Source of the DNA: an uncultured Lentisphaeria bacterium
GTDB lineage: Bacteria > Verrucomicrobiota > Lentisphaeria > Victivallales > Victivallaceae
DNA: 64,000 nt
Direction of reading: 5' to 3'
NCBI GenBank assembly: GCA_903863035.1
Contig: CAIPAT010000301.1
Location: forward strand, 1 to 64,000
Under the pieces are notes generated by a model. It had not been told where the DNA came from. It saw only the letters and a program-made list of their open reading frames with translations, and did no database searches. The position numbers and the translations under genes were made by a program. Position 1 is the stretch's first letter. Every line of letters begins with the position of its first letter. This document shows, in pieces, positions 26,347 through 36,078 of this stretch.

Positions 26347-28775
26347 TTCTTCCTTCTTATATCTTTACTCAGCGCGTATGAGATTGCCTCGCAGGCGTTG
26401 TCCACAAATTTAAAATCCAGTTTGTCTTTGATGTAGGCTGGAATATCTTCAAGATCTTTGCGGTTGGACTCCGGCATAAGTATGGTTTTCACTCCGGAAC
26501 GCAGCGCTGCAATAACTTTCTCTTTGATGCCGCCAACCTGGGTTACTCTTCCCCTGAGAGTAATTTCTCCGGTCATCGCCAGTGAAGGCTTGGCAGGCGC
26601 TGACATCAACAGAGAGGCCAGGGCCACCGCCATAGTGACGCCGGCCGAAGGACCGTCCTTCGGAGTAGCGCCATCAGGCACATGAATATGGAAATCGTTC
26701 TTTTCGAAAACGTCATCTTTGACTTTCAACATAGCGCTATTGCTGCGGATATAACTGAATGCCGCTTCTGCGCTTTCGCGCATGACATTGCCAAGACTGC
26801 CGGTGAGTTTTAGATTGCCTTTGCCCGGCATCATAGTTACTTCAACCGGCAGGATTGTACCGCCGGCGCCGGTCCAGGCCATGCCGGTCGCGGTGCCGAT
26901 TTCCGGTTTATGATCGGCTTCGTCCATGAGAAACTTGCGGGGACCAAGATAGGAATTAACATCCGTCTGGGAAATGATCGTTTTTACTTTGTCTTTGACT
27001 TCACCTTCGACAATCTTCCTGGCGAGCTTACGGCAAACCGTGCCGAACATCCGCTCAAGAGTACGCACTCCGGCTTCACGGGTGTAATAATTAATGATTT
27101 CGTCAATTGCGTCATCGGCAAAACTAATCTGCCGCAGTTTCAAACCATTCTCTTTAAACTGTCTTGGAATGAGGAAATGCCTGGCAATCTGTTTCTTTTC
27201 AAAACCGGTATAACCGGGCAGGTGAATGATCTCCATTCTGTCCAGCAACGGCCCCGGAATCGTGTCCGATATGTTGGCCGTGGCAATAAACATCACTGAG
27301 CTGAGATCAAAATCCAGCTCCAGGAAATGATCGTTAAACGTTTTGTTTTGCGCCGGGTCCAGCACCTCCAGCATCGCGGAAGCCGGATCTCCACGGTAAT
27401 CGCTGCCCAGTTTGTCGATTTCATCCAGCATAAATACAGGATTGGCGGTACCGGCTTTTTTCAGTCCCTGGATGATTCTGCCGGGAAGGGCGCCTACATA
27501 GGTTCGCCGGTGTCCACGGATTTCGGCTTCATCCTTGATTCCGCCCAGCGACATTCTTACAAACTGACGCTGCATCGCCCTGGCGATAGACTGGCCCAGC
27601 GAAGTTTTACCGACCCCGGGCGGACCGATAAAGCACAATATTGGTGATTTGCGGTCTTTTTTTAATTTAAGCACAGCCAGAAACTCAAGTATTCTCTCTT
27701 TTATGTCCTTCAATCCGTAATGGTCGTGATCAAGTATCTTTGCAGCTTCCTTTAGATCCAGACGGTCTTCGGAGAAAATACTCCATGGCACAGAAACCAT
27801 CCAGTCTATATAGTTATAGGCCACATGATATTCAGCGGAAGCCTGAGGAATAACTTCGAGCCTCTCCAGTTCTTTACGCACTACCTTTTCAATATTCTCC
27901 GGCAGTTTTAATGTTTTCAGTTTCTCTTCAATTGCAACGACATCGGGATTGCGATTCTCTTCGCCAAGTTCTTTCTTGATAGTTTTAAGCTGTTCCCGCA
28001 GAAAGAATTCGCGTTGCGAACGCGACAAAGCATTATGCACCTGACTCTGTATTTCGGAGCCAAGATGCAGAACTTCCACTTCGCGATTGAGCAGAATGGT
28101 CAGCAGTTGAAGCCTTTCATGCAGGCTCGGCAACGTCAGGATACTGAGTTTTTCGATAAATGAAATATTCAAAGTATCGGCCATCAGGTCGACCACTCTG
28201 GAATTGTCATTGACATTCAATATTGCAACCTTCAGCTCTTCCGGAAAATTGGGGGAATATGAAATAATCTCCTGAAATTGATTGATGCTGTTCTTGATCA
28301 TCGCCGCAGTTTCAATGCTGTCGTCTTTGGACTCGACCACATCATCAACTACCGCGCATTTGGTTGAATCCTGGTCTTGAGTGGTTCTAAGAATACTCAC
28401 CCGCTTGATACCTCTCACCAGTACCCGGACGGTTCCATCCGGGAAATTCAACATTTTGACGATGCGGGCGACTACCCCGATACGGGAAATCTTAGCACCG
28501 AAAAAGTCAAATGGTTCAAACTTGTGCTGATTCCCGGACGCGTTAAGCATCTCATCAGTCGGTAATTCGCAGAAAACTCCAAGCAGACGGTTCTCGTTGG
28601 TAGTTTTGGTAATCATCTGGACATTATCCTGACCTTCGATTACAAGGGGCGTCAAGGTATAAGGGAAAACCAGTACTCCTTTCAGGCACAACACAGGCAC
28701 AAAGTTATCTTCTTTACGCGGACTGCCGAGAATGCCGCCGCCTTTAACGGTTATGCTTCCGATTTTATCTGCCAT
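26343..28775 (-). CDS. lon: ATP-dependent protease La (Lon)
   Basis: A cytoplasmic AAA+ protease for misfolded and regulatory proteins. The N-terminal LON substrate domain (about 25-220) begins VPVLCLKGVLVFPYTLTPL. The AAA+ module has Walker A GPPGVGKTSLG near 385 and Walker B FMLDEIDK. The protease domain has the catalytic Ser in PKDGPSAGVTMA (about 710) and Lys in GGIKEKVIAALR (about 753). 810 aa is standard. The frame is open upstream of the chosen ATG, but AGGAGG seven bases ahead and the family N-terminus fix 28775. It overlaps the downstream LolA-like gene by four bases. Confidence 0.97.
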   Translation of the reverse strand: MADKIGSITVKGGGILGSPRKEDNFVPVLCLKGVLVFPYTLTPLVIEGQDNVQMITKTTNENRLLGVFCELPTDEMLNASGNQHKFEPFDFFGAKISRIGVVARIVKMLNFPDGTVRVLVRGIKRVSILRTTQDQDSTKCAVVDDVVESKDDSIETAAMIKNSINQFQEIISYSPNFPEELKVAILNVNDNSRVVDLMADTLNISFIEKLSILTLPSLHERLQLLTILLNREVEVLHLGSEIQSQVHNALSRSQREFFLREQLKTIKKELGEENRNPDVVAIEEKLKTLKLPENIEKVVRKELERLEVIPQASAEYHVAYNYIDWMVSVPWSIFSEDRLDLKEAAKILDHDHYGLKDIKERILEFLAVLKLKKDRKSPILCFIGPPGVGKTSLGQSIARAMQRQFVRMSLGGIKDEAEIRGHRRTYVGALPGRIIQGLKKAGTANPVFMLDEIDKLGSDYRGDPASAMLEVLDPAQNKTFNDHFLELDFDLSSVMFIATANISDTIPGPLLDRMEIIHLPGYTGFEKKQIARHFLIPRQFKENGLKLRQISFADDAIDEIINYYTREAGVRTLERMFGTVCRKLARKIVEGEVKDKVKTIISQTDVNSYLGPRKFLMDEADHKPEIGTATGMAWTGAGGTILPVEVTMMPGKGNLKLTGSLGNVMRESAEAAFSYIRSNSAMLKVKDDVFEKNDFHIHVPDGATPKDGPSAGVTMAVALASLLMSAPAKPSLAMTGEITLRGRVTQVGGIKEKVIAALRSGVKTILMPESNRKDLEDIPAYIKDKLDFKFVDNACEAISYALSKDIRRKK

Positions 28776-28962
28776 ACTTTCCTCCTGTCGAACACGATAT
28801 ATAATACATCTTTTTTTTAAATCTTTATATAGCAAGTGAGTAAGAAATAAATTCAAATAATATTTCCGTACTTCACTTCGGTAATTATTTAATATAGTAC
28901 ACAGTTCAAACGTATATACAAGGCTTAAAACCAATTGTAAATGTTAAAAACCGAATTATCAA

Positions 28963-30252
28963 TCAAATATTGAGAATCTCCTCTTCCGAGGATAACATCC
29001 GCAGCGCATCTCCTGCAAGATAAAGCGAACCGGTAATAAGTCTGCGGGCGGAAGTCTTTAACTTCGCGGCATCTTCAATGCTTGAAGCCCAGGTACAGGG
29101 AACAGCAGATATTTTCTTCAGCATCGCTGACAATTCAACTCCGGTCCAGCTCCGCCGGCCTCCGCCATGCAGCGGCACAAAAATAAATTCTTCCGCATGG
29201 CCGCTAAGTATCCTCAATATCTGTTCTGTATCTTTGTCTGCAAAGTTACCGAAAACTATCGAGAATTTATGTCCGGGGAAAATCTCTGAAAGCGACTCCA
29301 TCAAGGCGGCCGCTCCGTCCGGGTTGTGGCCGCCGTCAATTATTGAGCCGTCCGGCACAAACTGAATTCTAGCCGGCCACCTGACGTTCTCCAAACCGGC
29401 CAGCACATTTTTCAGGGGGAAACCGGATTCCATGGCAATATGTTTCAACACCATAAAAGCCAGCTTGAAGTTCTGTCGCTGAAACTTCCCGGCCAGCCCA
29501 AGTTTCACCCGGAAATTATCATAATCAAAGCTCTGCCGACAGTAACCGCCGGAGGTGTCAAACTGCAAATCGGAACAGTCTGTATCAGAAACAATATTCA
29601 ATTGGGATCCGGTCGCCCCGCATTGTTCACAGATCACTTTCAACGCGGCATCCGGCAGTCTGCCGCAAAATACCGGTCGCCCGCTTTTAATGATTCCAGC
29701 CTTTTCAAAGGCTATTTTCTCAATAGTATCGCCAAGATATTGCTGGTGTTCCAGGGCTATTCCGGTAATTACTGAACAATAAGGAATTACAACATTGGTG
29801 GAATCCAGCCGTCCGCCCATTCCGGTTTCCCATACTACCCAGTCAACTTCATGCCGGTAGAAATACAATGCAGCCATCACGGTGGTGAACTCGAAATATG
29901 TCGGACAACGGCCGGAGCTGACCATTTTATCGGCAAAGGGACGCAATAAGAAAACCAGTTCGCTAAACTCCGCCTGAGATATGGCGGTTCCATTCAAACG
30001 AATGCGCTCACGCGGCGAAATAAGGTGCGGCGAGGTGAAAAGTCCGACTTTGAAACCGGCACTGCGCAGACCGGCGTTGAGCATGGCGGAAAAAGAACCT
30101 TTGCCATTGCTTCCAGCCACGTGAACAAAACGCAGTTTGCTTTCAGGCGAACCGGCGGCAAGAAGGAGTTCCGATACCTGTTCCAAACCAAGCTTTATTC
30201 CGAACTTCTGGAGTCCGTTCAGATAGGCGCAGGCATTTGCAAAATCCGGCAT
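28963..30252 (-). CDS. folC: Folylpolyglutamate synthase / dihydrofolate synthase
   Basis: It adds glutamate to dihydropteroate or folates with ATP. The Mur-ligase-like P-loop is HVAGSNGKGS (residues about 44-53), followed by GLFTSPHLISPRERIRLNG and the omega-loop region. YFEFTTVMAALYF, WETGMGGRLDSTNV and ITGIALEHQQYLGDT are all classic FolC motifs. The C-terminal domain has IIDGGHNPDGAAALM. 429 aa is the usual length. The start lies 4 bases after the tolB-like stop, so these genes share a transcript running from about 31.45 kb. Confidence 0.95.
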   Translation of the reverse strand: MPDFANACAYLNGLQKFGIKLGLEQVSELLLAAGSPESKLRFVHVAGSNGKGSFSAMLNAGLRSAGFKVGLFTSPHLISPRERIRLNGTAISQAEFSELVFLLRPFADKMVSSGRCPTYFEFTTVMAALYFYRHEVDWVVWETGMGGRLDSTNVVIPYCSVITGIALEHQQYLGDTIEKIAFEKAGIIKSGRPVFCGRLPDAALKVICEQCGATGSQLNIVSDTDCSDLQFDTSGGYCRQSFDYDNFRVKLGLAGKFQRQNFKLAFMVLKHIAMESGFPLKNVLAGLENVRWPARIQFVPDGSIIDGGHNPDGAAALMESLSEIFPGHKFSIVFGNFADKDTEQILRILSGHAEEFIFVPLHGGGRRSWTGVELSAMLKKISAVPCTWASSIEDAAKLKTSARRLITGSLYLAGDALRMLSSEEEILNI

Positions 30253-30256
30253 CAGA

Positions 30257-31447
30257 TTAATTCAGGTTCGACCAGCTGGGCATGCTTACATTCATGGAGA
30301 GATTGATTAACTGGCGGTATTTTCCAGTCCAGGTGTCAATAATATACAACGCGGAATCACGTCCGTTTTTCCGGCTGCAAACCACATGCCTGTTGTCCGG
30401 TGCCCATGACGGAGATTCCCAATGACCGGGAGCCTTGAAGATTTGCCCGGAAGGTTTCTTGCCTTCCAGATCAATCACTGCAATGGTATATTCGCCGTCA
30501 ACGCGGGCGGAATATGCAATCTGATTATCCTTTGACCAGTCAGGCGTAGCAGCTTCAGAGCCGATTGTTCCAAGCAGGCTGGATGTGCCGCCGGATGCGC
30601 TGACGCGATATAAACGCGGCACTCCGGTCTGATCGCTGACATAGCAAATCGTGCCGCCGGTGGGACTCCAGCACGGAGAAGCTTTCGTTGAAATGCTGTT
30701 AGTCAGCCGCATCTTGGCTTCACTGTTAACCGCTTTGATGTAAAGTTCAACCTGACGGTCCTTGCTCATGATCATCGCCAGATTTCTGCCGTCCGGGGAG
30801 ATTGAAGCTCCAGCATTAAGCCCCGGATAGTAGGCCAGGCGGCGGCTCATCAGCGGTGAAAGCGTAGTCTGGATTATTTCCGTATCAGATTTTCCGTACA
30901 TCGTGTAAACAATGGATTTGCCGTCGGGGAACCAGCCAGGCTCCACGCACAGTGTGTTGTAAGACGTAATCTTCTTTACATCCCGTCCGTCAATATCGCA
31001 TGTATAAATATTCTTGATGCTGCGTCCGGTTTCCGCGCAGAAAACCACTCGTGTCGCGCAAATGCCGTCTACCTTGAAAGACTGTTTCAGCAATGCGTCA
31101 ATGGCAGCTTTCGCCGAGCGTCTGTCAGAACCGGAAACTCTCACCGAATAAGAAGAACCTTCACGTTTGGTCAAAGTCAACTTCAGGTCGCTGCCGGAAG
31201 AACTGCCGGACAGGGTATAATCCGCACTTGGAGCCGTGTAGATGTCGAACCAGCCGCAGGCGCCGATCAGCGAAGAGACTTCGCCTGATGCCTGGGCATT
31301 CCCTGCCACGCCGGTGTAATACAGCGTCGGGTTGCCGGCAAAACCTCTGGCTGTTTTCTCAACTCTGACTTGTGCGGTTGCCACAGTCACGGCCAATACT
31401 CCGATGACAGCCGTAAGCATAAATCTCGATACCATTTTCAATCTCAT
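30257..31447 (-). CDS. tolB: TolB-like periplasmic beta-propeller protein
   Basis: A periplasmic protein of the Tol-Pal type that supports outer-membrane integrity. The ATG at 31447 has AGGAG 11 bases upstream; a further in-frame start upstream lacks one. After a signal peptide (residues about 5-25, ending TATAQ) comes an N-terminal alpha/beta domain of about 110 residues, then PD40/WD40-like blades with repeated motifs such as DGRDVKKITSYN, WFPDGKSIVYTMYG, SPDGRNLAMI and CWSPTGGTICYVSDQTG. At 396 aa it is close to TolB length. No tolA, tolQ, tolR or pal lies beside it, so the exact role is inferred from architecture. Confidence 0.82.
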   Translation of the reverse strand: MRLKMVSRFMLTAVIGVLAVTVATAQVRVEKTARGFAGNPTLYYTGVAGNAQASGEVSSLIGACGWFDIYTAPSADYTLSGSSSGSDLKLTLTKREGSSYSVRVSGSDRRSAKAAIDALLKQSFKVDGICATRVVFCAETGRSIKNIYTCDIDGRDVKKITSYNTLCVEPGWFPDGKSIVYTMYGKSDTEIIQTTLSPLMSRRLAYYPGLNAGASISPDGRNLAMIMSKDRQVELYIKAVNSEAKMRLTNSISTKASPCWSPTGGTICYVSDQTGVPRLYRVSASGGTSSLLGTIGSEAATPDWSKDNQIAYSARVDGEYTIAVIDLEGKKPSGQIFKAPGHWESPSWAPDNRHVVCSRKNGRDSALYIIDTWTGKYRQLINLSMNVSMPSWSNLN

Positions 31448-31663
31448 TTTTAACGTTGCTCCTGTTACTGTAAATATTTTATGCAAAATGCATGAATTAA
31501 TAATTGAACACAAATGGTAAAATAATAGTTTCAACAGTATTTTGCCAGTCCTATTTTAAAAAATACCGCCTTTTTTAAGCCTTTCACAAGTTTATTTTTC
31601 CTTTTTATCATGTAGATTTAAAACTTGTTATATTTAATGGAACTTTAGTTACACTCAGGATTT

Positions 31664-33754
31664 ATGATAAAGCCAGCTGAATACAGTATTGAACAAAGAT
31701 GGTCACCGGAAGATCCGGTGAATGATAGTGATTTCGACGGGATTCGCGGCCATGAACCGGGTGACGACGAAAACAGCGCCGCTTCCGCCGCTGAAATACT
31801 TGACCTGACGGAAAAGTTTTTCCTGCAGGAGAGTCCGCTGGCGGAAGCGGAAAAGTACGGCGGACGGGCTTACGAATACCGGCCGCAGCAGGCGGAAATG
31901 GCCAGGCGGACGGCGGAAGCGCTGGTCGGACGCCACAATCTTTGTGTCGAAGCTCCTACCGGCGTCGGCAAAAGTTTCGCTTACCTGGTGCCGCTGATCT
32001 ATTACTCGCAAACCCAATCCAAACCGGTGCTCATTTCCACCGAAACGATCAACCTTCAGGAACAGCTGATTGATAAAGACATCCCGATACTGGCCAAACT
32101 CACCGGGATACAGTTCAAAGCCGCGCTGGCTAAAGGCCGCAGCAACTACCTCTGTCTGCGCCGCATGACCATGGCCGCCGGCGACCGCCAGGATGAACTT
32201 ATTCCTCTCGCCTCGCTGGTGCTCGACATTCAACGCGTCGCCAAATGGGCGGACGTGACCAAAGACGGCAACCGTGACGACATGGACCTGAGAATCGATC
32301 CTTCATCCTGGAGCTATGTCTGCTGCGAGGCCGGAAACTGCGCCGGTCCCAGATGTGACTTCTTCAAATCATGTTTCTACTGGCGCGCCAGACTGGAATG
32401 GGAGAAGGCCAATATCATCGTCGCCAATCACGCCCTGTTTTTCACCGATCTGAAAATGAAGCAGGATGAGAATCTTGAAACCACGCTCCTGCCGCCATAC
32501 TGCGCCGTCGTGATTGACGAATCCCATACGCTTGAAAACAATGCCGCTGAATACCTCGGGCTCCGCGTCAACAGCGCCGGGCTGCACAGCTTCCTGAACC
32601 GGCTTTTCAATCCGGAAAACGGCAAGGGGCTTCTGGTTAAGAGCGGTCAGGAAGCCATGGAACTGCGTTCCATGATCGCCGACATCAAGCGTGACGCCGC
32701 CGCTTTCTTCAGCATGGCCGAGCAGTTCCTGCTGGAAAAGCAGGACAGTGTCCGCCGTTTTCTGAAACCGGCGCTGATTCCGGATCTGCTCAGCCAGCCC
32801 CTCGGCAGGATGCGCAATATGCTGAGCGAATTCGTTAAGACCCAGGATGATAAAGATTTTAAAACTGAACTTGAATCGCAGCTCATGCGCTGCGATGCTT
32901 ATATTGACGGCATCAACGATTTCTCCCAGATGACCTATCCCGAACATGTTTACTGGATCGAGGAGGACAAGGTCGGTGTATCGCTGCGGGCCGCCCCGCT
33001 GAACGTCGCTGCAATCCTGGAAACCATCCTGTTCGCCAAGACATTTCCGGTGATCCTGACCAGTGCTACGCTGACCGTTAAAAACAGTTTCGATTATTAC
33101 CGCTCACGTGTCGGTTACGGACGTGGCGCGGAACTCCGGCTCGATTCGCCGTTCAGCCCCGGCCAGGTCAAACTCTTCATCTCCAGAAATATGCCGGAAC
33201 CGACCGATCAGACGTACAAAGACGCGCTTTTGCAGGAAATACCGAAATTCCTGATGATGACCCACGGTAAGGCGTTTGTGCTATTTACCAGTTATCAACT
33301 GCTCAAATACTGCGCCGAAAACCTGAAAGACTTTTTCGAAGACAACAACATTACCCTGCTTACTCAAGGCGAATCCATGACCCGCTCCTCCATGCTTAAA
33401 GAGTTTAAAAGTGACATCAATTCTGTAATTTTCGGCACTGACAGTTTCTGGACAGGGGTGGATGTTCCCGGCGAAGCATTGTCCAACGTCATTGTCACCA
33501 AATTTCCTTTCGCCGTTCCGTCCCACCCGCTGATCGAAGCCAGATGTGAGAAAATTGAAGCCTCCGGCACTAATTCATTCATGGGGTACAGCCTGCCCGA
33601 AGCCGTGCTGAAATTCCGCCAGGGCGTAGGCCGCCTGATCCGCAGTAAGCACGACACCGGCATCATCGTCATTCTTGACCGTCGGGTTTTCTCCAAACGT
33701 TATGGGCAATATTTTCTGGATTCCATCCCGCCATATCCGGTTCATTATACCTGA
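31664..33754 (+). CDS. dinG: DinG/XPD-type ATP-dependent DNA helicase with Fe-S cluster
   Basis: A superfamily 2 5'-3' helicase for unwinding R-loops, D-loops or forks. Walker A is EAPTGVGKSFAYL (about residue 98). Four Cys in VCCEAGNCAGPRCDFFKSC (about 219-238) form the Fe-S domain. The Walker B variant is VVIDESHTLENNAAEY (near 284), and motif VI is FRQGVGRLIRSKHD. No exonuclease domain is fused, unlike the Firmicutes DinG. 696 aa matches YoaA/DinG proteins. About 50 acidic N-terminal residues before the helicase core have no recognisable fold. The ribosome-binding site is weak (AGGA close to ATG). It diverges from the tolB operon across a 216-base gap. Confidence 0.92.
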   Translation: MIKPAEYSIEQRWSPEDPVNDSDFDGIRGHEPGDDENSAASAAEILDLTEKFFLQESPLAEAEKYGGRAYEYRPQQAEMARRTAEALVGRHNLCVEAPTGVGKSFAYLVPLIYYSQTQSKPVLISTETINLQEQLIDKDIPILAKLTGIQFKAALAKGRSNYLCLRRMTMAAGDRQDELIPLASLVLDIQRVAKWADVTKDGNRDDMDLRIDPSSWSYVCCEAGNCAGPRCDFFKSCFYWRARLEWEKANIIVANHALFFTDLKMKQDENLETTLLPPYCAVVIDESHTLENNAAEYLGLRVNSAGLHSFLNRLFNPENGKGLLVKSGQEAMELRSMIADIKRDAAAFFSMAEQFLLEKQDSVRRFLKPALIPDLLSQPLGRMRNMLSEFVKTQDDKDFKTELESQLMRCDAYIDGINDFSQMTYPEHVYWIEEDKVGVSLRAAPLNVAAILETILFAKTFPVILTSATLTVKNSFDYYRSRVGYGRGAELRLDSPFSPGQVKLFISRNMPEPTDQTYKDALLQEIPKFLMMTHGKAFVLFTSYQLLKYCAENLKDFFEDNNITLLTQGESMTRSSMLKEFKSDINSVIFGTDSFWTGVDVPGEALSNVIVTKFPFAVPSHPLIEARCEKIEASGTNSFMGYSLPEAVLKFRQGVGRLIRSKHDTGIIVILDRRVFSKRYGQYFLDSIPPYPVHYT

Positions 33755-34072
33755 TTTTGGACACATGTCCGCACATTTTGGACACATGCCCTGCACAATG
33801 CTTTTCATAATCCGGGTCATCACGGACACTATGTACCTGGACATTTTGGACCCCGAAAATTGTTTTACCATGCGGCCAGCATAGCCAGACGGACAGCCGT
33901 CCGACTCCGATACTTTGGATAGTCGTTGAGCAGAGACTGTTTCAGGTTTTTATAAGATTTTCAAACAACATTCTCGACAACCGGTTAAGTTCTTGTACTC
34001 GTTGCCTTACTGACACATGATATATCCAACTCGCGAATACATCCACTCGAATTCGCAAGTAAAAGTATAAAA
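33755..34072. other. Intergenic region with repeated ATTTTGGAC motif
   Basis: No gene was recognised. ATTTTGGACACATG occurs twice (beginning at about 33753 and 33777), and a third shorter copy, ACATTTTGGACC, lies near 33842. A small hairpin with arms CGGAC and GTCCG lies near 33890. The purpose is unknown. Confidence 0.4.
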
Positions 34073-34114
34073 TATTAGAAATAATATTGTTTTTTTCTAA
34101 TAAAGCATTATAAT
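34073..34114 (+). promoter_or_regulatory. Promoter and overlapping inverted repeat of the toxin-antitoxin pair
   Basis: TTGTTT (34087-34092) and TATAAT (34109-34114), 16 bases apart, form a good sigma70-type promoter 26 bases before the toxin ATG. A perfect inverted repeat, TATTAGAAA (34073-34081) and TTTCTAATA (34094-34102), overlaps the -35 box and spacer. It is well placed to be the operator by which the antitoxin represses its own operon. Confidence 0.6.
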
Positions 34115-34139
34115 AGTTAATATAAACAACGGAGAGGCA

Positions 34140-34400
34140 ATGAATCAAATACTCTGGAGCAAAAAGGCTGAGCGTCAATTGGAAAAGGTTCCGGCTGATT
34201 ACCGGGCGAAAATAATTATTAAAACTCGTGAATTAAAAATATATCCTGATTGCGCGGCTGATATCAAGCAATTGCAGGGACAGTCGGAAAAGCGATTGCG
34301 GGTTGGCCGTTACCGGGTGATTTTTAACCACGAGGTTGAAATAAAAATCATTCGCATAGAAGAAGTAAAGAAACGCGATGACCGCACTTATAAACATTAA
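34140..34400 (+). CDS. RelE/ParE-superfamily toxin
   Basis: An 86-residue basic toxin of the RelE fold, expected to cut ribosome-bound mRNA or otherwise inhibit growth. Typical features are WSKKAERQLEKVPADYRAKI at the start, the central DIKQLQG, the conserved RLRVGRYRVIF strand and the ending IKIIRIEEVKKRDDRTYKH with catalytic-type basic residues. GGAGAGG lies six bases before the ATG. The antitoxin gene starts 14 bases after its stop. The toxin-first order is the one seen in HigBA-type systems. Target specificity is not deducible. Confidence 0.9.
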   Translation: MNQILWSKKAERQLEKVPADYRAKIIIKTRELKIYPDCAADIKQLQGQSEKRLRVGRYRVIFNHEVEIKIIRIEEVKKRDDRTYKH

Positions 34401-34414
34401 GGAGAATATAAAAC

Positions 34415-34759
34415 ATGAATACCCAGTACATTTACCATGACCGGAAAATTGAATATGTGGTGATTCCGTACCGCGATTACCTGCGTCTGACTAAACAGCC
34501 TGCGCCGGCCGGAAACGCGGATGAAGATGATAATGTCTTGATTCCGCATGAAGTAATCGAACTGCGATTTCTCAAGGGAATGTCTAAACTGGCCGCCTGG
34601 CGCAAGTATCTGAAGATATCGCAGAAAGATATGGCCAGTCGCGCCGGGATGACGCAGGGGGCGCTTTCCCAGATCGAGAAAAGCGGTTCCAATCATCGCG
34701 CCACTCTGGAAAAACTTGCCGCCGCCATGAATATCAGCGTCGCTCAACTTGCTGATTAA
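34415..34759 (+). CDS. Antitoxin with XRE-type helix-turn-helix domain
   Basis: A 114-residue antitoxin. Residues 1-45 (IYHDRKIEYVVIPYRDYLRL) resemble the Phd/RelB-like strand-helix module that often wraps the toxin. Residues 50-114 are a Cro/XRE HTH (KYLKISQKDMASRAGMTQGALSQIEK, then LEKLAAAMNIS). The HTH probably binds the inverted repeat at the operon promoter and represses both genes. A strong AAGGAG lies nine bases before the ATG. The combination of a RelE toxin with a two-part antitoxin is common among chromosomal and mobile toxin-antitoxin modules. Confidence 0.88.
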   Translation: MNTQYIYHDRKIEYVVIPYRDYLRLTKQPAPAGNADEDDNVLIPHEVIELRFLKGMSKLAAWRKYLKISQKDMASRAGMTQGALSQIEKSGSNHRATLEKLAAAMNISVAQLAD

Positions 34760-34955
34760 GCAGGTTTATAGCAGCGCGGCCTGCCGCACGGGTGTCACTT
34801 CTGGACGCTCCCATGTTGGCGAGAATTTCATGAATGGCATCTGTTAATGTAGATGCCGGCGGCGTCAGCGAGACATCAGACATCGGGGCAATTTTAGCTT
34901 CCGTTTTCCGTTGCTTGAATATCGTGGTAATATATCGCTGTGCGGCTCTGGAATA

Positions 34956-35948
34956 TCAGGACAGTTTGCTGACGGTTTCGCGCTCGAGCAGCTTGACGGG
35001 GACGGCTAGCTGATAGGGTTCGCCGCCGCCGGTTACATGTATGACGGCTTCTATGAGTTTGTCCGCAAACATTTCCTCATTCAGGTCAAGGGTGGTAAAT
35101 GCCGGAGTCGCATATTTGCCCCAGTAGAGGTTGTCGGTGCCGATCAGGCTGACGTCATCCGGCACCCGCAGCTTGTTCATGGAGAACGCCTTGATTGCCG
35201 GAAACATCAGGTTATCGGCAAAGCAGTAAAACAGCGTCGGCAGTTTCCGGTCTTTCGACAACTGGCGGATTTCTCCGGTCATGGTTTCATGATCGAATGT
35301 GACTGTCCAGCGGAATTCTTCAGGGCATTGTCCGCCGCCGGTGGTGAAGGCTTCGACAAAGCCGTTGAATCTGGCGCCGGGAACGCCTTTCGGGAAAATA
35401 GTTCCGGCAGCAGTGTGGCCCATTTTCAGGGCATACGCTCCGGCGATTTTGCCGGCGGAATAATCGTCGCAATATATTGATACGCATTCCAGCATGATGC
35501 CCGATTGCACCAGAATGACTTTAAGTCCGTTTTTTAACAAATATTTAGCGGCAACCGGGCTGCTGCACAGAAAGACATCGATGTCCATGGCGCGCAATTT
35601 CTGCAATTGCAGATAAGACTCTTCCGGGCTTTCAGTCCTGAATTCGTGCAATGAGAGTTCGAACTTTTTGCCGGCGGATTTCCGCTGCATATTGCTGTAG
35701 ACTCCTGCAAAAAACGAGGTGCCGGAGTTGAACTGCTCAATTCTGGGAGTGAGGTAGGCAAGGCGCGTCCAGCCGAGCAGATTGATGCGCGGCAGTTTGC
35801 GGTAATTCATCGCCACCGCCGCGGCAATGACTTTCCGCCGGGTATCTTCGCTGATGCCTTTTTCCTGTCCGTTCAGGACAAATGATATCGTGGCAGCGGA
35901 AATACCCAGCTTTTCAGCGATGTCTTTAACCGTGGTCTTTTTTGTCAT
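34956..35948 (-). CDS. LacI-family transcriptional regulator
   Basis: A sugar-responsive repressor. The N-terminal HTH is VKDIAEKLGISAATISFVLNG (residues about 6-26), followed by the hinge helix region ISEDTRRKVIAAAVAMNY. The periplasmic-binding-protein-like effector domain spans 62-330, with DDYSAGKIAGAYALKMGH and VPDDVSLIGTDNLYWGKYATPAFTTLDL as landmarks. Length 330 aa is typical. Transport or hydrolase genes are not adjacent; the nearest gene on the same strand is the UroD-like gene 475 bases upstream, across a repeat-rich gap. The target is unknown, and no CG-centred LacI operator was found in the flanking DNA. Confidence 0.93.
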   Translation of the reverse strand: MTKKTTVKDIAEKLGISAATISFVLNGQEKGISEDTRRKVIAAAVAMNYRKLPRINLLGWTRLAYLTPRIEQFNSGTSFFAGVYSNMQRKSAGKKFELSLHEFRTESPEESYLQLQKLRAMDIDVFLCSSPVAAKYLLKNGLKVILVQSGIMLECVSIYCDDYSAGKIAGAYALKMGHTAAGTIFPKGVPGARFNGFVEAFTTGGGQCPEEFRWTVTFDHETMTGEIRQLSKDRKLPTLFYCFADNLMFPAIKAFSMNKLRVPDDVSLIGTDNLYWGKYATPAFTTLDLNEEMFADKLIEAVIHVTGGGEPYQLAVPVKLLERETVSKLS

Positions 35949-36078
35949 TATTCTTTAATTTTATCTTCTGTTTTCTGTCTCAAATTTCTTTTTACCCAAG
36001 AGGCCCGGAGACACAGAGAAATCCTTTTATTTTTTTTGCTTTTACCAGTCACTATTCATGTGTTTTCTGATATGTGTC

